Shown: piece after piece, positions 9,383 through 20,491 of the stretch
How the letters are laid out: each line of letters starts with the position of its first letter
Position numbering within the stretch: the stretch's first letter is position 1
Origin: Palaemon carinicauda
Taxonomy: Eukaryota > Arthropoda > Malacostraca > Decapoda > Palaemonidae
Length of the DNA: 64,000 nt
Reading direction: 5' to 3'
Assembly: GCF_036898095.1 (NCBI RefSeq)
Contig: NC_090751.1
Location: 88,768,804 to 88,832,803, forward strand
Translations under genes and position numbers: made by a program
The notes under the pieces: generated by a model
What the model was told of the DNA's origin: nothing
What the model saw: the letters and a program-made list of their open reading frames with translations, nothing else
Databases searched by the model: none

Positions 9383-9613
9383 CCTCACCCAGAAATAGAT
9401 TTTTCCTACGTCAAAATCCCTTTTTTGGGTGAGATAGCCATGACGTCCTGATGGACCCGCTCTCGTTTTCTATTCTGGCCCGTCAGGCCCCTCCCTTTCT
9501 TATTGTATCATGGAGGCTGACAGATACGCTAGATAAAATCAGGAATGAAGCGCGCGGATGTTATGTAAACCAAGATGGCGGCTAGCTATGGCGGCCGTTT
9601 GTTTACATCGCTA

Positions 9614-10567
9614 CAAGCACAGCTAAAAGATGCATCGGGAGTCTGGAGACGAAACGCATCCATCGCTCGAAGAGATCTCAAGAGACCTCTGCCAACCAGG
9701 CTTCGCTCACTCCTAAAGCCATGGTCGGAGGCAAAGACCCTGAAAAGATCAGTTCCTCTTCAACCACCACCTCCGTCGGTCATCATCCACACGGATGCCT
9801 CGCTAGAAGGATGGGGAGGCCACTCCTACCAGCGACAAGTTCAAGGAACATGGTCTCCCCTATTCAAGACGTTTCACATCAATATCTTGGAGGCCATGGC
9901 GGTTCTTCTCACTCTGAAGAAACTGTCTCCTCGTCCTTCGATCCACATCCGTCTCACTCTGGACAGCGCCGTTGTGGTCAGATGTCTCAACTGTCAGGGC
10001 TCACGATCGCCCCAACTCAACCAGGTGCTGTTACCCATCTTCCGCCTAGCGGACAGGAAGAGATGGCACCTCTCAGCAGTTCACCTACAAGGATTCCGCA
10101 ATGTGACGGCGGATGCTCTATCGAGGACAAGCCCCATAGAGTCGGAATGGTCCCTAGACGCAAGATCATTCTCCTTCATCTCCCGTCAAGTCCCAGAAAT
10201 GCAGATCGACCTCTTTGTGACGAGCGACAACAACCAACTTCCTCTGTACGTGACTCCATACAAGGACCCCAAAGCGGAAGCGGTGGACGCCATGTCCCTG
10301 AATTGGAACAGATGGTCCAAGATTTACCTGTTTCTTCCACCCAACCTTCTGCTGAAAGTCCTCTCCAAACTAAGAACCTTTAAGGGAACAGCAGCCCTAG
10401 TGGCACCCAAGTGGCCCTGGAGAAACAGGTTCCCTCTAGTCCTGGAGCTACAACCCAAGCTGATCCCTCTGCCGGACCCAGTTCTCTCCCGGCAGGTTCA
10501 GCAGTCGACTGTCTTCACTTCATCAAAGAAAACCCGAGACCTTCATCTCATGATTTTGTCTCCCTAG
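9614..10567 (+). pseudogene. RNase H - methyltransferase fragment of B copy 2
   Basis: Starts abruptly at the duplication junction, so the RT domain is missing. Readable: end of the RT thumb region, RNase H (HTDASLEGWGG, NILEAMAV, LTLDSAVV, VTADALSR) and the MT-like domain (IDLFVTSDNN, DPKAEAVDAMSLNW, FLPPNLLLKV). The frame is open to TAG 10565-10567. It has no start of its own. Confidence 0.85.
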
Positions 10568-11529
10568 CCGTGAAGAAAAGGTTTGGAATCTCGAAGAAAT
10601 GTTTAGACTTCCTAGAGGAATACAAAACAAAGTTTACCAGAAGGCAATATGAGTCATCCTGGAAGAAGTGGGTGTCCTTCGTCAAGGCAAAGAATCCTAC
10701 GGAAATAACCATAGATTTCTGTATATCCTTCTTCATTCACCTTCATGGACAAGGCTTAGCAGCCAATACGATTTCCACTTGTAAATCAGCCTTGACAAGA
10801 CCACTACTGTATGCCTTCCAGATAGACTTGTCCAACGAAATCTTTAACAAACTTCCGAAGGCATGTGCTAGACTCCGTCCTGCACCTCCACCAAGACCCA
10901 TCTCCTGGTCTCTGGATAAGGTGCTCCATTTTGCCTCTAGCCTGGACAATGAATCTTGCCCTCTGAAAGACTTGACTCAAAAAGTAATTTTCCTTTTTGC
11001 TCTCGCCTCGGGAGCACTAGTCAGTGAAATAGTGGCTTTATCTAGAGAAGAGGGCCAGATACAAATCGACGAAACAGGGAAACTTACCCTCTTCCCTGAC
11101 CCAACGTTTCTTGCTAAGAATGAACTCCCTACTAAGAGGTGGGGCCCATGGAAAATCTGCCCTCTGAAGGAAGATGTCTCTCTATGCCCAATAGAGAGTC
11201 TAAAGGTCTATCTTTGAAGAACTTCAGACTTTGGCAGAGGACAACTCTTTAAAGGAAAAACATCGGGTAGTGATTTGTCACTTAAACAACTAAGGGCGAA
11301 AGTCACCTACTTTATTCGCAGAGCGGATCCTGACAGTACACCCGCAGGTCCTGATCCTACAAAAGTCGCCTCTTCCCTAAATTTCTTCCAAGAAATGAAT
11401 TTCGAAAGCCTTCGATCTTTCACAGGCTGGAAATCCTCAAGAGTGTTCTTTAAACACTATGCATAGTAGGTGCACGAACTCAAAAAATTTTTGGTAGCCG
11501 CAGGTAGTGTATTGAAACCTGCTACTTAG
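10501..11529 (+). pseudogene. DIRS tyrosine recombinase, B copy 2 (degenerate)
   Basis: Near-identical to 19-1047, with the same TGA (11215-11217) and the same catalytic losses (ALVSE, PDPT). The frame upstream is open from 10411 and, with one gap, from 9721 across the RNase H region, -1 relative to RNase H. There is no ATG close to the YR homology. Confidence 0.85.
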
Positions 11530-12317
11530 TGCTGCGTAGGACAGTGAGTTATTTCGGGACTCTAACTCAACGGGTGCCTGTGTTGACCATAGTGCGATAC
11601 ATAGAGATTTTAAGTGCCACTTAGTAGCACGAAAGACTGTTCTTCTACAAGGTGAAGTAACATAGACTTGAACACGTGTGCCACATGTTTATTTGGACAT
11701 GAAGTGTATTGTGACTTGAAAGACTTTTAGTTCCTTTGGAACCCATGTGTGTAACGGCAAGTTTTTCCTTTTCAGATTCCACACCCTTGTCTTATGTAGT
11801 CCTCAGTCTATGTTTATTAATCAATAATTTTATTGTAAATTATTTATCCTATTTCATATTATCGCGAATATTTTCTAGAATAAAATAGAATTTTCATACC
11901 ATATGAGTCTTATTTTGCCCCTCTATATGAAATACACTACTGTTACTGAGCTTTATTTGCCTTTATTATAATTCATGTTATAATATTGCTCCTGTCTGAT
12001 ATAAGCTCACCTAAGAAAAGTGAAATATTTGTTCCCACACAAGTACTTAACTTTCCTAATCTGTCTACGAGACCGACAAGATCCTCATCTACAGGTGAGT
12101 TTGTCTTCATCAGGATACTTCGAGATGTTCCAATCGTCCAAACAGGACTTCCTGCCAGGGGGGCAGGAAGCCATGTCTTAGTTTATGCCATTGGTAGTGA
12201 CATGTAACGGAGATGTCACGGTCTCTAAGGTCATCAGACCAAAGGAATATTGTTTGAAGTAGAAGGCACTACCGAAACGGGGAAAATCTACGATACCCTA
12301 ATTCTCTGGTACACTTT
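11530..12317 (+). other. B copy 2 3' non-coding region
   Basis: Duplicate of 1048-1836: AT-rich, no coding potential, hairpin GACTTCCTGCC...GGCAGGAAGC at about 12146-12172. Confidence 0.7.
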
Positions 12318-12409
12318 CATCAGGACGTCATGGCTTGTGCCCAAAAAACGGATTTTGAGCGAAGCGAAAAATCTATTTTTGGGTGAGATAGCCATGACGT
12401 CCTGATGGA
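12318..12409 (+). repeat. Intact ICR hairpin of B (empty site for copy A)
   Basis: Arms CATCAGGACGTCATGGC (12319-12335) and GCCATGACGTCCTGATG (12391-12407) around a core of GCCCAAAAAACGGATTTTG, AGCGAAGCGAAAAATC and TATTTTTGGG. In the first copy of the duplication this sequence is split by copy A at TTTTT|GGG. Confidence 0.88.
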
Positions 12410-12925
12410 CCCGCTCTCGTTCTCTATTCTGGCCCGTCAGGCCCCTCCCTTTCTTATTGTATCATGGAGGCTGACAGATACGCTAGATAAAATCAGGAAT
12501 GAAGCGCGCGGATGTTATGTAAACCAAGATGGCGGCTAGCTATGGCGGCCGTTTGTTTACATCGCTAGATACCGTAACATTAATGCAGGAGGAGAGTTTT
12601 GTAACGGCTCCTCCTGATACTTGCCACACTTCCCCCTCGAAGCATAATCGCTATATGGGGTGCAAATAGCTATGTGGCGTGTCAAGCATACGTCCCCTGT
12701 TATTATACGATATCCTAAAGAGAAACCTTATGGGTACTTGCGCCAGAAGTTAGAATTCTGTGAAACCTTTAGTTTAATTTTCTGGGAATATCTACTGTAG
12801 TCATATATACCCTCAGGAAGCTACTAAAGGAACCTTCCATCAGGACGTCATGGCTATCTCACCCAAAAATAGATTTCTCGCTTTGCTCAAAATCCGTTTT
12901 TTCGCTTCGCTCAAAATCCGTTTTT
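12410..12925 (+). repeat. Right ITR region of B
   Basis: Related to the right ends of C (21438-21826) and D (37255-37710): TTGCCACACTTCCCCCTCGA, AGTTAGAATTCTGTGA, GGAACCTTCCATCAGGACG. The matching left ITR would lie before the window. It ends after a doubled TCGCTT(C/T)GCTCAAAATCCG motif. Confidence 0.7.
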
Positions 12926-13070
12926 CAGCGAGTGTAGGTAGCCGATTCGTATGCTAGGGTACTAGCCTAGCCCCTAGGCTCGATAGCCTAAGCAGTTTTT
13001 GTTTACTCTCATACATGATATAATAAGTGTTCCTAGTGTTAATTTATGAAATGAAGATTTTTGGGCTCAA

Positions 13071-13412
13071 GCCATGGCGTCCTGATGGAAGGTTCCTTTT
13101 TGGTAGCTTCCTTGGGTATATAACTACTAAGATACTCCCAGAGAATTTAACCACAGGTCATCACAGAATTCTAACTTCTGGAGCGAGTATCCTAAAGGTT
13201 TCCCTTTAAGACATCGTATATCAACAGGGGACGCATGTATTAACGCGCTACATAGCTATCTGCACCCCACATAGAGTTAACACTTCTATGTGGAGGGGCG
13301 GAGAATAGCTGGGGAGCCGTTCCACAGCTAAACTCGTCCGTGGCTACTTTTGGTACTCGTAACGTAAACAAACGGGCGCCATTGCTAAATGACGTCACGT
13401 TCGTCCCCATCC
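13071..13412 (+). repeat. Left ITR of copy C
   Basis: Reverse complement of 21438-21782: GCCATGGCGTCCTGATGGAA at the outer end, ...CGTCCCCATCCT at the inner end. It contains TGACGTCA-like CRE sequences (ATGACGTCACGT, 13389-13400), mirrored in the right ITR; whether they act as promoter elements is not known. Confidence 0.85.
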
Positions 13413-15719
13413 TTCTACTAGTAGCTTGCCTTACTAAGACGGATTTTCCCTTGTGCTATTTTCATCGGCTTGCATCTTCGTTATGTCGCTACCCTCGGCC
13501 TCGCCTTCTTCTGGAAAGTTGAGTACCAGGTTCCAGTATTGTTTAAATAAGCTCTGACCGTAAAGTAACTTTTACTTTTCGAGATATTTTATGTTTTGTG
13601 GCAGAGCTGTGCTGCTACCGGACACGCCATTTTATGGTGTCGCTGTTACTTTGCATGCGTTATTTAGCTAGCCTGAACAGCGTTTTCCGGTCTTATTAAC
13701 TAATTGATACTATTAGTTATTTAGTCTTCATAGCTAGGAACTTTATATATCGTGTTTTGACGCTTTTTTATCGGTCATCGCCTGACCCCATACTAGATCG
13801 CTAGCTTAGCCCCTAGGCCAGAGTGCCTATCACCAGTATTCATGCATGATATATTACAGTGATCCTAGGCTAAGTTATGAAGATAGTGGCATTATTTATG
13901 ATACTGTTTACTGTGATGCAAGTGTTTTCGCCTTCAGGGACCATTTAGGGAATAGGTTTGATAGTGTGCCTGTCTAACCTAACCTAAATGTAGGACCCCT
14001 ATATGCTCCCTTCACCCCCTGCCTTAGGGCATTCCCTCTGTGTAGCCTTGCTCCCCCTACCATGTAAGGGGATCAAGTTCATACCAGAGTACCTATCGCT
14101 TCTCTGTCCTCCCTAAGGGAATGATCCCCTCTTAGGGTTGTATCCGAGAATGAGGAACGGCCTGCCCTTCCTCAATTGCTGAGGTTAGGTTACCTGACCT
14201 TCCTTGCAATTGCGATACGTCTTCCAGCCTTCCTAGCTTAGGGTGTAACATCCCTGCTCTAGGTTAAGCCTTGGGGGGAGCTAGTTCTGTGCGTTGCTTG
14301 AAACGGTACCCATGCACCATTCTCAGCCAGGCTGCCTTCCTTAGGCTAGGGAGCGTCCTCCCTTCCTTGGTGGCCGCTTTGGTACAGAGCCTCCCCTATG
14401 GAAGACCCTGCTTCTTCTCCCCTCCCCACCTATCCCTTGTATGGCCTAGCCTATACTTAGGTTAGCCTATACCCATCTGTCCCCTGTCCTACAACTCCTC
14501 CTTAGGGTGGAGTGACAGGGCTATCTTGAGTCCCTGTGTGCAGTTCGCTCTGGTACATATACCCTTCATAGTATCCTATGGGGTTAGCCACTGGATGCGT
14601 TTTGTCCGCAGGGGTTCTCCCCCCTCTTGGGTGTTCCCTTGCCCTCCCTTGGGCTACCCTGGCTCCCGGCCGCCTGCGGCCCCCTGCCATTGGGTGATAG
14701 GGCTAGCCTCTATCATGGGTACACCCATTCAGGTGGGATGCTTTGGGGTTCGTGTCCTTACCCCTTCCATCCCTCCTTCTGTCTCTTTTCACTGTCCTGG
14801 TGCTGGTCCCTTGCCGCCTCTACTGCCGGCGATACCGCCCTCCCCCTTGATGACACATTCCTTGTTCCCCCCTGGCCGACAGTCCTCCGTGTTCCGGAGG
14901 GCTGCCGCCTCCCGTCGGTGTACAGTCGATGGCCTACCCTCATTCCTCCTAGCTTCGCTCGTCCGTCCATCGGGCCGGCATCCATTGCCGGCGGTCCGGT
15001 TTTGCTATAGCCTATCCTTTGTCCCTGTCACCAAGCCCGCCGTCTCCGCCGCTGTGCCGGCGGCCGCCATCCTGGCATTACTCCTGACTTCTCTATGTGT
15101 CTTCACTAATGCCAGAAACTCTGCTGAAGCGGCCTCCGGCGTGCCGTCGGTCTGCCGGCGCCTTCCGGAGACGCCAAAAGACTTGCACCCCTTCTCCCAG
15201 CTATCAACACCATGCTGATAGCCCTACACTGCAGCCAGATGGCTTGGCTACATAAATAGATAGGTATTGTCTTACCGTTCTATTAGTAGCCGTGCTGTCT
15301 TCTTGCATATCACAATTTTCCAGCATGCTGTGTGTATCTTAGCACGGCTGGTTGCCGGAAACCGTTACCCTATGGGGTCTACTACACCCCCATTTTAATG
15401 GCCTGAGTGGTCTCAGTCCCAGATTTATATCTTAGGCAATTCCTGCTAGAATTCCCTTTGCCCCCCTGGCAATCTATGAAGAATTCTGCCTTGTGTCCTT
15501 GGCCACAAACAAATTGCCTATGGATAAGGTTACGGTAACCAGCCGGGCGGAATACACGGAGTATGTGTCTATCTACTTCATTTCCCACTCCACTCTCTAA
15601 CATCACAAGGTTATTAATTACCTAAGATTAAGTTAAAATTAACCTTTTAATATTTAACTTTAGAATAATATAAGTCATTGGTATGACTTCCATATACTCA
15701 TGTTCTCCTTCTCTTACAG
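13413..15719 (+). other. Copy C leader, probably with a long intron
   Basis: 2.3 kb without a convincing gene. It is pyrimidine-rich, with many GCCGG/CCGGC motifs around 14640-15180. A short frame from ATG 13483 ends in KLST-R, as in copy A. The end has a strong splice acceptor (TTCTCCTTCTCTTACAG, 15703-15719) immediately before the gag Cys domain, which has no ATG of its own. The donor was not identified. An open frame of 230 codons at 14526-15218 has biased composition and no relatives in A or D, and I do not call it a gene. Confidence 0.55.
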
Positions 15720-17560
15720 GAGGAGTACGTGAAGTGTGACCACAACTTCTGTGGAGTGAAGCGCCCGCACTTCTACGGGCACACGGCGTGTAGGACCCAT
15801 GCCCCTTGCACCAACAAGAAAGGCGATCTGAAGTTTTGGGACCCGCAGAACTGTACAGTCTGCAAGGAGCGCCTGGTCGAGGCGTTCAACAATCCTCCTT
15901 CAGCTGAGGTTAGGGACGCTTCCTGAGAGAAGCTACGCAAGTGGTGCGTGGCTTCCAAAAGAACGCCACCGGACCATACCTTGCCACCGAAGACTTGAGG
16001 GCCTTGCTTTTCCCGAAGGCATCCCCAGACCCTGTGGTCCCCAAGGATCAGATCCCCACCGTCCAGATAACGGTGGAACCGGACGTAGTCATGGCTCAGT
16101 CCATGCACGAGTGCCGTTTGGATGCCGACAACGCGGAACGTATGTCGGAAGTGTCGGAGAATACGGAGAGGAACCTCATGGGCGAAGAATTGGACTATGA
16201 GGAAGACCAGGTGGAATACCCTGAGTCGGAGCAGGAGATCGCTCCGCCTTCCACCCCCACACCGACTCCTACACTGACGGATGTATCACTCGCGTCTACA
16301 TCCGCTACCCCGGATCCCACCCCATCCAACACCCAGGAGATCTTCAAAATGCTTGAGGCTCTCATGGATAAGAAACTCCGCGTGACGCATGAGTTCTTCA
16401 GGACCAACATGGGAAGTTCGAAGCAGCCAAAAAGGATTTCGGTTAAGGACCTCCCCGTATGCTCAGATACCAACCCCTGGAGGTATGCCGAGCACATGCC
16501 AATTACAACGGGCAAGATCTTCATAAGTGAAAAGATCGGCTCGATTGTGCTGGAAGAAGTGGAATTCTTCCCGAACTTTGAGGCTTATCCGGACTGTTAC
16601 GTCCGACTTCGATCCGAACCTGCCTCTAAAGAAGAGACCGAACCAAAGGAGGTGATAGTGTTCGATCTCCCGAAGGCCCAGGCTATGCTGGCCAATACAG
16701 TGAAAAGTAGGGGCTTCACCTGCTCGAAACTTCCAGCGCTTAGCAAGAAGCACCCTACCTATGTCGCACCAGACGATGCGACCCTCTCCTTCTTGGAAAA
16801 GGCCTTCACTGCGGTACATAAAGCAGTGGAAGAAGGAAAACCTTGCCCTGCACTGGAGGAGTGCAGACCCTTCTCCCTGACTACTCCCCCCCGATGTTAG
16901 ATACTGGAAAGATGTCCAGTCAACATTTGTGGTGGGAAAACTAGAACCTGATGTCGCTGGCCGTCAATTTAACGAAGACCTCCCGAAACTTAATGACCAT
17001 CTCCTACGTCGGGAACATGACACGAAGGAAAGGCTCACCGCATCCATGTCCCTCCAGGTACAGCTCGAAGTCATGGTCGGTGACACTAGGGTCCCTGACT
17101 ACTATATGGTTCTCGCCAAAACACATTTGACGACCGTAGTAAAAGATCTGTACAGCTTCACGAAGGCTCGTAGAGCCTGTCGTGAATTCGTGTTCTCCAG
17201 TGCCACAGTGAGACACGAACCCCGGAGGCTGATTCCCTCCTACATCTGGGGTAAGCACCTTTTTCCCTCCTCCCTTGTGAAAGAGATCACCGACAAGGCC
17301 GCCACGGAGAACAGGAACCTTCTCCACAAGTGGGGCATGTCGAAGAAAAGGAAATCCTCTCAGGACGACGGCCCTCAACCTGAGAGGAAACCCACAAAAC
17401 CAAAACCCCAGCAACGTCAACAGAGACGGCAGTTTCCGGGATCCGCTACTCCCCAAGTGGCAGCTCAGCCACAGTAGACCTTTCAGCTGGTCACCCAACC
17501 GGTCTTGTCACAGTCGCCGGTTTTCACCCCTGCTTTCGAGCAACAGACGACTACCTTTCG
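15720..17560 (+). pseudogene. DIRS gag-like pseudogene, copy C
   Basis: Begins at the acceptor with E-E-Y-V-K-C. The Cys/His domain is complete (C-x4-C, GHTACRTHAPC, WDPQNCTVC). Lesions: TGA at 15924-15926; a 1-base loss near 15943 (KW then VRGF in another frame); an extra C in the C-run near 16887; TAG at 17475-17477 where D has CAG. Conserved blocks include VRGFQKNATGPY, TNPWRYAE, LEEVEFFP, LFPSSLVKEI and HKWGMSKKRKS, followed by a basic Gln-rich tail. The RT frame overlaps the 3' end. Confidence 0.85.
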
Positions 17561-19521
17561 TCCCAGGGTAGAGGCTCAAACAAAGGTGCAGGCAGAGACG
17601 CATCTTGCCATCCCTCCAGAGGCAGAGGAGGAAAGGGAGCTAGCGGCCGAGGTAGTGAACCCTCGCGAAACCAGAAGCAATGAAGTGCTTCCGGTGGGAG
17701 GAAGACTCCGCCAATTCCAGGATCGTTGGACCTTCGATCCCTGGGCACACAGCATCGTCAAGAAGGGTCTAGGCTGGAGCTGGACTCAACCACCCCCAAC
17801 CTTCCAGCAGTTCTTCCAACAGTCAACCCCCTTTCTGGAAGAATATGTCCTAGAACTCTTGAACAAGAAGGTGATAAGGAGGGTAAAGTCAACCAGGTTC
17901 CAAGGGAGACTGTTTTGCGTCCCCAAGAAGGACTCCGACAAACTCAAGAGTCATTCTAGACTTATCCCCCCTCAACAAGTTCATAGCGAACAAGTTCAAG
18001 ATGCTGACTCTTCAACAGATAAGGACCCTTCTGCCTCAAGGTTCCTACACGGTCTCCATAGACCTGGCGGATGCCTACTGGCACGTTCCAATGAACCACC
18101 ACGCTTCCTCCTACCTAGGATTTCGACTCCAAAGGAAAAGCTAGGCTTTCAGGACAATGCCCTTCGGCCTCAATGTGGCCCCACGGATCTTCACAAAGAT
18201 GGCAGACGCCATCGTTCAACAGCTCCGCCTCCGCGGCGTCCAGGTGATGGCCTACCTCGACGACTGGCTGGTCTGGGCTCCATCGCCCGAAGATTGTCTA
18301 AGATCCTGTGACAGAGTCACCCAGTTTCTGGAACACCTGGGATTCAAGATAAACGCGAAGAAATCTCGCCTCTCTCCAGCTCAGAAGTTCCAATGGTTAG
18401 GAATCCAGTGGAATCTTCAGTCACACCGCCTTTCCATTCCCCAGAAGAAAAGGAAGGAAATAGCAGGGTCTGTCAAAAGACTGCTGAAGTCCAAACGGAT
18501 CCCAAGACGTCAGCAGGAACAAGTTCTAGGCTCTCTACAGTTCGCCTCAGTGACAAACCCAGTGCTACGTGCACAGCTAAAGGATGCCGCGGGAGTCTGG
18601 AGACGTTCCGCATCCATCGCTCGAAGAGACCTCAAGAGACGGCTCCCAAACAGACTTCGGTTACTCCTCAAGCCGTGGTCGGAAGCAAAGGCCCTGAAAA
18701 GGTCCATTCCTCTTCAACACCCACCTCCATCACTCAACATCCACACGGACACTTCGCTGGAGGGTTGGGGAGGTCACTCCCACCAAAAACAGGCTCAAGG
18801 AACATGGTCTCCCCTATTCAAGACGTTTCACATCAACATCTTGGAGGCCATGGCGGTCCTTCTAACTCTGAAGAAACTCTCCCCGCCTTCCTCGATCCAT
18901 ATTCGTCTAACCCTGGACAACTCGGTGGTAGTTCGATGTCTCAATCGCCAAGGCTCAAGATCGCCCCAGATAAATCAGGTGCTTCTGACAATCTTCCGTC
19001 TGGCAGAGAAGAAGAAATGGCACCTGTCTGCAGTTCATCTACAAGGATTCCGCAATGTGACGGCGGACGCTCTATCTCGGACAAACCCGATAGAGTCGGA
19101 ATGGTCTCTAGAGGCAAGATCCTTCTCCTTCATCTCTCACCAAGTTCCAGAACTTCAGATCGATCTCTTCGCAACGAGCGACAACAATCAACTTCCTCGA
19201 TATGTGGCCCAGTACGAGGACCCTTAGGCAGAAGCAGTGGACGCCATGTCACTGGATTGGAACAGATGGTCCAGGATCTACCTGTTCCCTCCCACCAACC
19301 TTCTGCTGAAAGTCCTCTCCAAACTGAGAACCTTCAAAGGGACAGCAGCCCTAGTGGCTCCCAAGTGGCCCCGGAGCAACTGGTACCCCCTAGTCCTGGA
19401 GCTACAACCCACGCTGATCCCTCTCCCGGGCCCAGTTCTCTCCCAGCAAGTACAGAAGTCGACTGTCTTCGCTTCATCATCAAAAGTCAGGGACCTTCAT
19501 CTCATGATTTTCTTTCCCTAG
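17505..19521 (+). pseudogene. RT - RNase H - methyltransferase pseudogene, copy C
   Basis: The frame opens at 17505, overlapping the end of gag, and reads without ATG constraint into the RT N-terminus (LPVGGRLRQFQDRW, GRLFCVPKKDSD). Lesions relative to D and A: an extra A near 17945, TAG at 18142-18144, and TAG at 19225-19227 inside the MT domain. The RT catalytic motif is intact (AYLDDWLVW), as are the RNase H motifs (HTDTSLEGWGG, LEAMAVL, LDNSVV, TADALSR). The MT-like part continues to TAG 19519-19521. Confidence 0.88.
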
Positions 19522-20491
19522 CCGCGAAGAAGAGGTTTGGGATCTCGAAGAAAAGTCTCGACTTCCTCGAGGAATACAAGACCGAATCCACACGACAGCA
19601 ATACGAATCATCCTGGAGAAAATGGGTACATCCGTCAAGGCAAAAAATTCTACGGAAATCACAATTGATTTTTGCATGTCCTTCTTCATTCACCTTCATG
19701 GACAGGGCTTAGCAGCCAACACGATTTCTACCTGCAAATCGGCCTTGACTAGACCACTACTGTACGCCTTCCAGATTGATCTGTACAGCGACATCTTCAA
19801 TAAACTGCCGAAGGCATGCGCTCGTCTACGCCCAGCACCTCCACCAAAACCTATCTCCTGGTCCCTGGACAAGGTGCTCCATTTTGCCTCCAACTTGGAC
19901 AACGATTCGTGCCCTCTTAAGGATCTGACTCAAAAAGTTATATTTCTTTTTGCTCTTGCCTCAGGAGCCCGAGTCAGCGAAATAGTGGCATTATCAAGGG
20001 ACGAGGGTCACATCCTGTTTACAGACTCAGGAGAACTTACCCTCTTCCCAGATCCGACATTTCTCGCTAAAAACGAACTACCCACCAAAAGATGGGGCCC
20101 TTGGAGAATCTGCCCCCTGAAAGAAGATACCTCTCTATGTCCAGTAGAGAGCCTCAAGGTCTATCTTCGTAGAACTTCCGACTTTAGTGGAGGCCAACTC
20201 TTCAAAGGAGAAACATCGGGTAGCGACCTGTCACTGAAACAACTAAGAGCGAAAATCACCTACTTCATTCGCAGAGCGGATCCTGACAGTACACCCGCAG
20301 GTCATGATCCTAGAAAAGTCACTTCGTCTCTGAATTTCTTTCAGAGCATGAATTTCGAAAGCCTCAAGAGTTTCACAGGCTGGAAATCCTTTTGTGTTTT
20401 CTTCAAGCATTACGCGAAACAAGTGCATGAAGTCAAACATTTCGTGGTAGCCGCAGGTAGTGTTATGAAACCTGCACCTAACTCTGCATAG
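19452..20491 (+). pseudogene. DIRS tyrosine recombinase, copy C (single frameshift)
   Basis: N-terminal part in one frame (CLRFIIKS, KKRFGISKKSLDFLEEYKT), then a 1-base deletion near 19625 (TGGGTACATCCGTC against TGGGTGTCCTTCGTC in B), then the rest in frame to TAG 20489-20491. All catalytic residues are present: ARVSE, AGHDPRKV, and KHYAKQ tyrosine. Apart from the one frameshift it is the second best YR in the window. Confidence 0.87.

Larger units (their letters stand above)
1897..9424 (+). mobile_element. DIRS1-like retrotransposon copy A (near-complete, youngest)
   Basis: A 7.5 kb element with ~261-bp ITRs (1908-2168 and 9122-9382), an ICR (8989-9080), gag, RT-RNase H-MT and YR ORFs, all on the plus strand. 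The empty target is visible in the other copy of the B duplication: ATCTATTTTTGGGTGAG at 12371-12387. Here it is split into CTATTTTT|GGGCTCG at the left and CCCTTTT|TTGGGTGAG at the right, so the crossover lies in the T-run/GGG with no further target duplication. A is absent from B copy 2, so it inserted after B's duplication. It is the only copy here with an intact YR. Confidence 0.88.
8671..9424 (+). other. Copy A 3' region: AT-rich trailer, ICR, right ITR
   Basis: About 320 bp of AT-rich trailer without coding potential, then the ICR at 8989-9080 and the right ITR at 9122-9382. The outermost right end runs CCCAGAAATAGATTTTTCC to CCCTTTT at 9424. Confidence 0.75.
9614..12567 (+). repeat. 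Tandem duplication unit of B 3' end (copy 2)
   Basis: Bases 10483-12380 repeat 1-1898 at a constant offset of 10,482, and 12381-12567 repeat 9425-9613. By eye there are about eleven substitutions over ~2.1 kb. The junction at 9610-9614 joins ...ACATCGCTA to CAAGCACAGC inside the RNase H gene; the uninterrupted homologue in D reads GTGCTACGAGCACAGC, so a 4-5 base GCTA(C) microhomology lies at the breakpoint. The first 869 bp of copy 1 lie outside the window. Confidence 0.9.
1..12925 (+). mobile_element. DIRS1-like retrotransposon copy B (5' part outside window, interrupted by copy A)
   Basis: Class I YR retrotransposon running off the left edge. Seen in order: YR remnant (1-1047), 3' non-coding region, half an ICR hairpin, the inserted copy A, the other half of the hairpin, then a second copy of its RNase H/MT-YR-3' region (9614-12567), and the right ITR ending at the TTTTT run 12921-12925. 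The right terminus ends in a doubled ~23-bp motif (GCTCAAAATCCGTTTTTT type, 12879-12925). The sequence after 12925 matches internal leader sequence of the related copy C, so B appears to be inserted in element D. Both YR copies are mutated, so B is not autonomous. Confidence 0.8.

Noticed and set aside
14526..15218. 230-codon ORF in copy C's leader
   Set aside because: Pro/Ser/Cys-biased, GCCGG-rich, not conserved in the corresponding D or A leader, and likely intronic.
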